Assembly: GCA_963713505.1 (NCBI GenBank)
Contig: CAVQMC010000007.1
Coordinates: 1 to 64,000, forward strand
Length of the DNA: 64,000 nt
Direction: 5' to 3'
Source: CAVQMC01 sp963713505
GTDB taxonomy: Bacteria > Bacteroidota > Ignavibacteria > Ignavibacteriales > Ignavibacteriaceae
Shown here: piece by piece, positions 55,960-64,000 of the stretch
Layout of the letters: the number at the start of each line of letters is the position of its first letter
Numbering within the stretch: the stretch's first letter is position 1
The notes under the pieces: generated by a model
The model's input: only the letters and a program-made list of their open reading frames with translations
What the model was told of the DNA's origin: nothing
Database searches by the model: none
Made by a program: the position numbers and the translations under genes

Positions 55960-58089
55960 TCACTTCAAAAGTATCATTTTCTTTATGCAAACAAAGTTTC
56001 CTGCCTTTAGTTTATAAAAGTAAACCCCGCTCTCTAAATTTTTTGCATTAAACGTTACAGAATGTTTACCCTCGCTTTGTGTTTTATTTAAGAGTGTTTT
56101 TATTCTCTCACCAAGAAGATTATATATAGTTAAATTTACTTCTGATTCTGTTGCTAAACTGTAATCAATTTTTGTAGAAGGATTAAATGGATTGGGATAA
56201 TTTTGTAAAAGTGAATATTTAGTAACAATATTTTCTTGGTTTACACTGGTTACATTTGTTCCTGATCCAACTAATATTACTCTTGTACTTACCAGACCTG
56301 TATCTGATTTAGAATTAATCCTTAATGTATCATAATAATCCTTAACGCTGTTCGGTTGAAAAACAACATTTAGTTCAGTTTGTGAATTTGGATTCAGTGT
56401 GACCGGCAGTTCATTTGTCATTTTGAATACATGATTGCTATTATAAATATCATTAATAGTTAAAACTTTATTGGAATTATTTGAAACCTTGACATTTTTA
56501 GATTCAATATTATTTAATTCGACAGTACCAAAATTTAATGTGTCAACATCAGTATTAAATATTGATGTTATCCAGTCTGCTTTAATAGCTCTATAAGTAA
56601 AATTTTGACCTTCAATTTTTATTTCCAGCGCTTTTGTTTTATTAGGAGTAACTTCAGTAATTATACCTAATTTTGCCCAGTCGATAAGTGTGTTCCCATT
56701 TGATAGTCTTTCTACATTTCCCATTGCACTGGAGAAATAATCAGGGCTGTTGCGATATTGCCATACCAAAGTAGCTGTATGGTTCACTTCATCAAGCTGA
56801 TATTCAACAGCTCTTGAAAATTCCGGTGAGTGTTCATTACCATTATCCATTAAAGTTATATCGCCGTTTGAGATTCGCCTGATATCATGCTGAAAAGAAA
56901 ATTTAAAAGGATCATTAGTAAATGTGAACTGATTTTCTTTCCCTCCCAATCTCCATATTATATCTCCGGTTACATTATTGATTTTTGTTACTTCACTTAA
57001 ATGGCGGGAAGAAAGCATGATGTTATTATCATTATCAATACAAATAGCGTTGCTATGAATATAATCTACAACTTGGCCGGTTAAGTTGATTAGATTAGAT
57101 GCGTCCGTAACAGGAATATAATCTAGGCTTTTCCACTGAAAAATTACATTTTTATTTTGATCTAATTCCTGAATTACTGATCCAAGAACAGTTGCATCGG
57201 TTTTTCCTCCAATTCCGCTTAAATCCATAATTTCAGGATCAATTCCAAGTAAAAATGCATGACCATCTGGAAGTATCTGCAGTTCGTGAATATCAGTTTC
57301 ATATCCGTTGCCGCATTGAAAACTATCAACCATTTGATATTTATTATTTAGTTCATAGAATTTATCGGCTTCATTATTGAAATAGGTTAGTTTACCGTTT
57401 GGCTGAGGTTTAAAGTCATAACAATTACTTCTTTTTTCCTGATAATAAAACGGTAAGCTTGAATTATCTGAAATTAAATTAGACGGATAAGGAGTAGAAC
57501 CGAACACTGACATGAAAATATACCCTGGAGCAGGATCATTGAATTTTAATATTTGCATCTGCGGATAATTTGAAGGTAATGGAATCAATAGGATCCTGTG
57601 AAATATTCTGTAATATCTGTCGGGTTTTTAATTCCCAACTCTTTATAAAAAAGCTTAACTGCGTAATGAGTTTTTATCTCTTTATCTCTGATTTTAAAGT
57701 TAATACTTTTGTCTGAATTACTTTTTTTATATAAATATCGTCTCATTGGAAAAATCAATAGTAACTTTTTCACTCTTTTTAAATTTATTATAAGGTTTGA
57801 AAATCAAAGTTTTATTATCATCAGAAAAAATTATTTCTCCTGATATTTTTCCGCTTTTACTTCCATATACTTTAAATAATGAATTATAAGATTTACTTCT
57901 ATCTAAATTCCTATCTACTTTAATAATTATATTTTCAGAAGAAGAATTATAAATAGAGCCGGGTTTGGGAGAAATGTAATTTATTCCAAGTAAGCCGGCT
58001 GATTGAGGATAAACAAAACTAAATGTACTTAAAATGAAAAGGAATATTATTAGAAAAAAATGAAAGAATACGGTAAGTTTTTTAGTCAT
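55960..58089 (-). CDS. T9SS-secreted arylsulfotransferase-like (ASST) protein, two frameshifts
   Basis: About 709 residues when repaired. It has a signal peptide, an N-terminal Ig-like beta domain (GLLGINYISPKPGSIYNSSSENIIIKVD), then an ASST propeller (DYIHSNAICIDNDNNIMLSSRHLSEVTKIN, GDIIWRLGGKENQF, FQHDIRRISNGDITLMDNGN, SNGNTLIDWA). An ASH-type Ig segment follows, then a type IX sorting domain (YSLLQNYPNPFNPSTKIDYSL...GVYFYKLKAGN...KMILLK). Breaks lie near 57735-57750 and 57590-57600. ASST moves sulfate between phenols using a catalytic His (DYIHSN is a candidate). Confidence 0.82.
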
Positions 58090-58215
58090 TAGTATTACTT
58101 TTATTTGGTTTGATAATGGATATATTTACAAAATTAACAATTAAATCATTAATTACTAAGGTTTAATTAATTAAATATTGAAATGGACTAAGATTTAGTT
58201 TAGTGGGAATAAAAA

Positions 58216-58248
58216 ATAAATGATGACAATTTATATGTCATCATTTAT
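58216..58248 (-). terminator. terminator of the hemerythrin gene
   Basis: ATAAATGATGACA (58216-58228) and TGTCATCATTTAT (58236-58248) form a 13-bp perfect stem with a 7-base loop. On the minus strand a T-run follows; it sits about 65 bases past the stop at 58314. Confidence 0.85.
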
Positions 58249-58313
58249 ATAATATGGATTTATGAAAAGATAAATATGAGTAAAAAAATATAGTTTATAT
58301 AACCCCGTTTTGT

Positions 58314-58703
58314 TTAAATAGTAGGTACATATTTTTTATCAGTAATCATGATATGATTTTTGAGCCAATCACTTAAAAAGGCCATAGTGGAAATAGCTAC
58401 TCCAAAAGTACCGCTTTCATATTGTTCTCTGAAATTTTTAACATCAGAAATAAATTTTTTATGTTGAGCTTTATGAGATGCAGCTTCGTTATAACCAAAT
58501 TTATCAAAATATTTCTCTTCCTTTGAGAAATGTGTTATTGTATAATTTTCGAGTTCTTTTATAATTCCCCCAATAACTTCTTTTCCTTTTCCAACCTTCA
58601 TTGCATCGTTCAGCCTATTTATTAATTCAATTAGAATTTTATGTTGATCATCTATTTCGCCGATATCTACGCTAAGTTGGTTGTTCCATGTCATTATTGG
58701 CAT
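58314..58703 (-). CDS. bacteriohemerythrin
   Basis: 129-residue four-helix O2-binding di-iron protein. It starts MPIMTWNNQLSVDIGEIDDQHKILIELINRL and has HFSKEEKYF, ASHKAQHKKF and LKNHIMITDKKY. These supply the His/Glu/Asp set (H, H-x3-E, H-x3-H, H-x4-D) of the family. It is a lone domain, so probably a cytoplasmic oxygen store or sensor. A response regulator lies divergently about 290 bases away. No kinase or chemoreceptor is close. Confidence 0.93.
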   Translation of the reverse strand: MPIMTWNNQLSVDIGEIDDQHKILIELINRLNDAMKVGKGKEVIGGIIKELENYTITHFSKEEKYFDKFGYNEAASHKAQHKKFISDVKNFREQYESGTFGVAISTMAFLSDWLKNHIMITDKKYVPTI

Positions 58704-58899
58704 TTTTTTATCCTTTTTTGATTAATCTAGAATATCCAAAGAAAAATCTTTGGTTGAAACATTTTTATAATCGATGAAAATCTTTAATTATTAAGTGATT
58801 TAATTGAAAATTTTGAATTATATGAAAATTAAAATTCATTATAGAAATTATACTTTATTTAACACTTTTAAATATAGAATATTTTATATTTTTACAAAT

Positions 58900-58933
58900 A
58901 AAAGTAACTTTCAGATTCATTTTGGTTACTTTT
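58900..58933. promoter_or_regulatory. inverted repeat upstream of the response regulator
   Basis: AAAAGTAAC (58900-58908) and GTTACTTTT (58925-58933) form a 9-bp inverted repeat with a 16-base centre, about 60 bases before the start at 58992. It may be a regulator site; no clear -7 box is seen. The remaining gap 58704-58991 is AT-rich and shows nothing else. Confidence 0.35.
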
Positions 58934-58991
58934 GTTTATAAAATTTGGCTAATTTACTGCCTTTCGTTTTTATTAATTAATCAATCTAAAT

Positions 58992-59369
58992 ATGTATTCT
59001 GCTCTTATTATAGATGATGACGATACAGTCCAGGCATATCTAAAAAGAATATTAACATCAAAATTCGGATTTATTGTTCATCAAGCATCCAATGGTATTG
59101 AGGGAATAAAAGCTCTTCAGGATAATAAACCGGATGTAATTCTTCTTGATTATTCGATGCCGCAAATGAACGGAGTTGAGTTTTTGCAGACTATACAAAA
59201 ACATGATAAACTTAAAGATATTCCGGTTTTGATTATTTCATCAAGCAACGAAACACACGTAGTAAGAGAAATGATTGGACTTGGGGTTGTTGATTATTTA
59301 TTAAAACCTATCGATCCGGATTTAACATTCCAAAGAATTCAAAAGGCACTGGATAAAATTAAAAAATAA
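58992..59369 (+). CDS. CheY-like single-domain response regulator
   Basis: 125-residue receiver domain. YSALIIDDDDTVQAYLKRIL provides the acidic pocket, KPDVILLDYSMPQMNGVEFLQ the phospho-acceptor Asp, VLIISSSNE the switch residue, and DYLLKPIDPDLTFQRI the Lys-Pro. It has no output domain and no kinase nearby. It is more CheY-like than the receiver at 42148. The gap to 59556 shows no gene. Confidence 0.9.
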   Translation: MYSALIIDDDDTVQAYLKRILTSKFGFIVHQASNGIEGIKALQDNKPDVILLDYSMPQMNGVEFLQTIQKHDKLKDIPVLIISSSNETHVVREMIGLGVVDYLLKPIDPDLTFQRIQKALDKIKK

Positions 59370-59555
59370 AGTGATTATAATTTTTTTTATACTTGAAGAT
59401 ACGATATAAACATTAAATATTTTTATTAATTGTTTGATATTAGCCTCATGATTATTAAAGACCAATCATTATTCTAAATTCCTTCCTATTCTTTATAAAA
59501 TATTTGGCACTTAAAATGAAATAATAACTCATTTATATGTTTTAATTATTTCATT

Positions 59556-61230
59556 ATGAAGTTTATTATAAAGTTACTTACTGTTTTTCTTCTTTTTTGC
59601 GTAACTGTTTTTTCGCAAATTGAAAATGTAAATGCAAATGATCCGGTTTATGATTTCTTAAAATCATTAAATGTAAAAGGTGTAATAAATAATTTTAATG
59701 ATATTACTTTGCCTCTTTCGAAAAAAAATATTATTGAAAAATTAAAGGAAGCTAAAAAAAATCAGAATAAACTAAGTGAAAATGAATTAGGTCTACTGGA
59801 TTCTTATTTAATTAAATTTGAAGAAACGCAATTCTCCTATTATTTTTTCACAAAATTTTCCTTCAACATTATTTCAAAAGCTAAATAGCTTACAATCCAA
59901 AATATCTTTATTATTATCAAGACAGCTTAGTTAACTTTTCAATAAATCCTTTATTCAGTTATGATTTTCTACTCTCTGTAAAAGATAAAAAAAATACTCA
60001 TTTGTTAAGATATGGAGGCATTGTTAAAGTTAATTATAAAGATTGGTTTGCCGGTTATTTAAATGCTGCAGAGGGAGTTCAATTTAATAACAGAGAAATT
60101 GCTTTAAATGACAAAAATGTAAGACAGAGTTTTACTTTTAATCAAAGCAAATTAAACTATTATGACAACACTGAAGGATATATACTAGTAAATAAAGGAA
60201 TATTTAATTTAGAATTCGGAAGAGAACGGAATCTTTGGGGAACCGGTTATATTGATAAGATGGTTTTATCAAACAATCCACAAACATTTGATTTTTTAAA
60301 ATTTGAAATTGCTTATAAATCATTAAAATATGAATTTTTCACGGATGGCTTGTTCATCCTTTTATAGAAAATTATGTGGATTCTATCAATGGAAATGTAA
60401 GAACAAAACCTTCAAAATATATTGCAATTAGCAGGTTAAGTATCAATCCATTTCGATAATTTTTTCATAGGAATTTCGCAAATAATCATATATGGAAACA
60501 GACCGATTGAAGCAGCTTATCTAAATCCGTTTTTATTTTGGGAATCCGCTCAAAGGTCACTGAATGATCTGGATAATTCTTTTCTTTCATTCGATATAAG
60601 ATCAAGAATTATAAAAGGAATGGAAATAAGCAGTTCTATAATTCTGGATGATATTAATTTCGATTTCTTTAAGAAAGGAAATTGGGATTCAAAAGGAAAT
60701 AGGTTTGCCTGGCAAATTGGGGCAATGTTTACCAATCCTATTTTATTTAAAAACATGACTTTAAAAACTGAATATACTTTATTAAGACCTTATGTATTCT
60801 CTCATTACGGATTAACTGAATATTCGTTAACTTATACAAACAATGGTGATTTCCTTGGAATGGATTTGCAGCCGAATTCCACAAGATTTGCTGCAAGTCT
60901 TGATTATCTATTTAACCGACAAAGTAATTATTAATGGTACTTTTAAACATAGTCTACATGGCAATAATATATATAATGACAGATGGGGAATTAGTCAGAA
61001 GTGTTGGCGGAGATATTAGCCAGAACTTTAAGTCCTAAGGACAGCAAAACCGCATATTTACTTGCCGGAGATTTGGAAAAAACAGATGAATATTCATTTA
61101 ATTTAGATTATGAATTTTTATATGGCTTATTCTGGAAATTTGGGGTTTTATATCAAATTCATCCTTAAAAGAAAGAACTGAGAATTTGTTTTTAATCAGC
61201 ACCGGAATTCAATTAAATTTTAATTATTAA
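59556..61230 (+). CDS. Wzi-like capsule assembly outer-membrane protein, about eight frame breaks
   Basis: Signal peptide MKFIIKLLTVFLLFCVTVFSQ precedes a barrel with the Wzi pattern: FNLEFGRERNLWGTGYIDKMVLSNNPQTFDFLKFEIAYKSLKYEFFTDG, then YLNPFLFWESAQRSLNDLDNSF. These match capsule-assembly Wzi proteins, which hold polysaccharide at the cell surface. Frame changes lie near 59870, 59905, 60350, 60455, 60915, 60985, 61030 and 61160. The reading resumes sensibly each time, to a TAA at 61228-61230. Whether this is decay or a poor-quality stretch cannot be settled from one sequence. Its neighbour is a Wza-like gene. Confidence 0.68.
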
Positions 61231-61478
61231 TTGAATTCATCCTCAATCGAACTTCAATATAAACTTCATTCTTAATGACAAATAATTCTCAACTGTAGAA
61301 TATTAGCCAAAACAGCTAACAAATAATGCTAAAATGAAAAGAAATCTCAATTTTCAAAAGATTCTGGCACCAGATTGGAATAATATAAGGCAAATTTTAG
61401 AACAAATAATTTCATGTGACTCACCAGGCGAAGCTGTATTTAATTTTACCAAAATAAAATATAATTAATGGAATGTAA

Positions 61479-63902
61479 ATGAAACGATTTTCATACATAT
61501 TATTGATTTTTACACTTTTATTAGGTCATAAGCAATCATTTGCTCAACTTGATGGAATGACTCAAGAAGAATTGCGTCAAAAAGCAAAAGAAATGGGATA
61601 TAATATTGATGATTATATTAAGAAACAAACAGACCAATCAAACTCCTACAAAAGGTTGATGTTAAAAAAGATGAAAATACTACTCAACAACAGCCTGTAG
61701 TTGTTCCTGAACCAAAGAAAAATAAAATTAACAATTATACAGTTAAGGCATTTTCGGAAAATAATGAAGCAAAAGATTTGAATGCTTTTGGATATAATAT
61801 TTTTACATATTCTCCGGATACTTTTCAGCCTTCGGTTAATATACCAGTTCCTCCAAGTTATGTTCTTGGCCCTGGTGATGAATTGATAATAACTTTATTC
61901 GGAGAATCACCATTGGAATATGATCTTAACTGTACAAAATAATGGAGATATAGATATTCCTGAAATTGGACCTGTTAATGTAAATGGTTTAACTCTTGGC
62001 GGAGCTAAAAACAAATTATTTAAAGTCTTATCAAAAAGATATTCAACACTTAAGTTTAACTGCTGAGAATGGCCATGGAACCGGTCTTGATGTAAACACA
62101 GGAAAATTAAGAACTGTTAAAATATATGTGCTTGGCGAAGTAAATACTCCCGGCGGATATACCCTTCCTTCATTCTCTACTTCATTTACTGCTTTATATT
62201 ACAGCGGCGGACCCACTTTAAATGGATCACTTAGAAATATCCAAGTTTTAAGGCAAGGTAAAGTAATTTCTCAAATTGATTTATATGATTATTTATTAAA
62301 CGGAGATAAATCTAAAGATGTTGCTCTGGAAGATGAAGATATAATATTTGTCCCTCCGGTTGGGGAAAGAGCTGCAATTAGTGGTAAAGTATTTAGACCG
62401 GCAATTTATGAATTGAAAAAAGGAGAGAAGTTGCAGGATTTAATTAAATATTCCGGCGGATTAAATTTTGACGCATACTTTAATGTTGTGCATGTTGAAA
62501 GAGTAATCCCTTTTGCAGAAAGAAGTAATTATGAAAATAATATTTTGAATATAGATTTAAAATATTCCTCAGTTGATGAATTAAATAATAGCCAGTATAA
62601 AATTGAAGATGGGGATGTAATTGATATTTCCGGTAGTAAATCAGACTTCCGGAAAATAGAGTAACAATTTCAGGATATGTTAAAAAACCGGGTACCTATG
62701 AACTTACTAATAATTCGATGACTGTAAGAGATCTTATATATAAAGCTGATAGTTTAAAGCCTGAAGCATTTTTAGCAAAAGCAGTTTTAATAAGAACATT
62801 GTATAACGAAAAGAAAGAAATAATTTCTTTCGATCTGAAAAAAGCACTAGCGGGAGATGAGCAAAATAATTTAGTTCTTCAGAAATCTGGATGAAATTAA
62901 AATATATAATGATAAAACATTCTTTCCTACAAAAAGTGTAGAAATTCGCGGGGCAGTAAAAAATCCGGGTATTTATTCTCGATATGAAAATATGACTTTG
63001 ACAGAACTTCTAATTTTGTCAGGAGGACTAACTGATTCGGCAACTACAAAAGGAATTGAAATTACAAGAATGGATACACTTAGCAGCGATGTATATTCCC
63101 ACAAAATTATTGTAGATATACCAAAAAATTATTGGACAAAAGATAAAACAGATGATTTCATTCTCCAGAATTTCGATAGAGTTTTGGTTAAAACAGACCC
63201 TGCAAAAACTTTTGAAAAAACAGTCTCAATACAAGGTGAGGTTGCAATATCCAGGTAGTTATTCAATTTTACATGAAGGAGAAAAAATATACGATTTTAT
63301 TAAAAGAGCCGGCGGATTTAAGAAAACTGCATATAAAGATGGAATTTATGTTAAACGTCATAATAAGTTATTTGAAAAAACACAAAACACAATTGTTCCT
63401 GATAGTTTATTAAATAATTTTAACGGAAGACCTATTGTCAATCAAACATATTTTAGATAAAGAATATTCCGATCGCATTCCAATTATTTGGAAAGATGTT
63501 GAAGAAGATACGAACTCAATTTATAATATAAGTCTAGAGGCAGGCGATGAACTTGTTATTCCTAAAGATCCAAATGTAGTTTATGTATTAGGTGAAGTCG
63601 GAATTCCATCAACAGTTCCGTATAAAAAAGGGTCAAGTCTTTCATATTATATTGAACAATCGGGGGGATATCTAGAGACTTCTTCTAAAGGAGATGAAAT
63701 TGTAATTCAGCCAAACGGCAAAAAATGGTCAACTTCCGGCTGGTTCTTTATCCCAAATCCTGAAATAAAATCCGGTTCTACAATATTTGTACCCGGGAAA
63801 ATGCCTTCCAATACTAATGCGTGGCCGGTTATTAGAGATGTAGTTTCAGTATTAAGTACTTCTGCAGTTTTAATTTTAACAGTAATTAATTTGACAAAAT
63901 GA
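61479..63902 (+). CDS. Wza/SLBB-type polysaccharide export protein, about seven frame breaks
   Basis: Signal MKRFSYILLIFTLLLGHKQSFAQ, then PSYVLGPGDELIITLFGESPLEYDL (Poly_export domain). Repeated SLBB domains follow: VYVLGEVN/VKIYVLGEVNTPGGYTLPSF, AAISGKVFRPAIYELKKGEK, VTISGYVKKPGTYELT, VEIRGAVKNPGIYS, LQYPGSYSILHEG, VVYVLGEVGIPSTV. It ends in a C-terminal hydrophobic helix. Wza-like proteins form the outer-membrane export channel. Frames break near 61645, 61925, 62050, 62650, 62890, 63240 and 63455. Repaired length is about 800 residues. The stop overlaps the next start as ATGA. Confidence 0.75.
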
Positions 63903-64000
63903 TGGAAAAGTATAGATCAAAAAACTATTATTCCCGAAAATGGCAGCAAAGTAAAACTTCAGGAAAGAGATAAGATTAAATTATTTTTAATAAAATATTC
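63899..64000 (+). CDS. start of a gene, cut by the window end
   Basis: ATG at 63899 overlaps the export gene's stop. After a probable one-base shift near 63910 the frame reads IDQKTIIPENGSKVKLQERDKIKLFLIKY and runs off the end. Position after an SLBB protein fits a Wzz/Wzc-type chain-length gene; that is inference. Confidence 0.4.

Noticed and set aside
61334..61468. 44-residue open frame before the Wza-like gene
   Set aside because: No ribosome binding site or recognisable sequence, and the region is full of frame breaks.

Overview
The window reads as 64 kb of a low-GC (about 30%), densely coding, Gram-negative chromosome from the Bacteroidota/Chlorobiota/Ignavibacteria side of the FCB group. 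The evidence is a type IX secretion C-terminal sorting domain with the NYPNPFNPSTKI signature (gene at 55960-58089), promoters of the Bacteroidota form TTTG-N19-TAnnTTTG (for example 16800-16830), PorV-like and thrombospondin-type-3 outer-membrane proteins, and queuosine genes. Placement in Ignavibacteria is inference from the look of the proteins. I saw no rRNA, tRNA, CRISPR array, prophage or insertion sequence.

Layout. 1-4984: housekeeping (rsmB, rodZ-like, ligA, a STAS protein). 5062-6105: an ArsR-type regulator with a palindrome beside its promoter, plus a GIY-YIG protein. 6160-8159: a secreted glycoside-hydrolase-like protein. 8342-13994: HAD phosphatase, c-di-AMP phosphodiesterase PgpH, a Xer recombinase, a site-2 protease and a lipoprotein. 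14011-18026: LPS-type genes (glycosyltransferase, MsbA-like ABC exporter, O-antigen ligase). 18075-23388: GlmU-like protein, rpsT, queE-queD, recG. 23640-27542: a self-contained operon of two D-Ala-D-Ala-ligase-like ATP-grasp enzymes, a GNAT acetyltransferase and a lysine-2,3-aminomutase-like radical SAM enzyme, with its own promoter and terminator. 27525-30083: thioredoxin-like protein, NAD kinase, DUF1844 protein, glycosyltransferase. 30323-37188: exopolysaccharide/O-antigen assembly (flippase, four glycosyltransferases, polyprenyl-phosphate sugar transferase). 37463-44677: lipoprotein, TPR, outer-membrane, CHRD and response-regulator genes plus several very small genes. 44678-49109: an ether-lipid-like operon (HMG-CoA-reductase-like, PlsC, alkyl-DHAP synthase, DHRS7B-like SDR). 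49297-50767: a DNA methyltransferase with a PD-(D/E)XK-like partner. 50964-59369: cytochrome c, PorV-like protein, oligoendopeptidase F, NHL/SMP-30 lipoprotein, T9SS-targeted arylsulfotransferase-like protein, hemerythrin, response regulator. 59556-64000: capsule export genes (Wzi-like, Wza/SLBB-like, start of a third gene).

Two operons look most worth following. The 23.6-27.5 kb operon has the parts to make a beta-amino acid (such as beta-lysine), acetylate it and ligate it. The 44.7-49.1 kb operon holds counterparts of the animal peroxisomal ether-lipid enzymes next to a divergent HMG-CoA reductase whose usual active-site lysine appears to be histidine. It could supply the fatty alcohol, but that is inference.

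Data quality. About a dozen otherwise intact genes, including the essential ligA and the housekeeping rsmB, are broken by single-base indels (several at homopolymers) or by in-frame TAG codons. Breaks are very dense in 59.5-64 kb and absent from about 37.4-51.5 kb. Sequencing or assembly error is the simplest explanation, so I annotate each broken gene as one locus and give the break positions.
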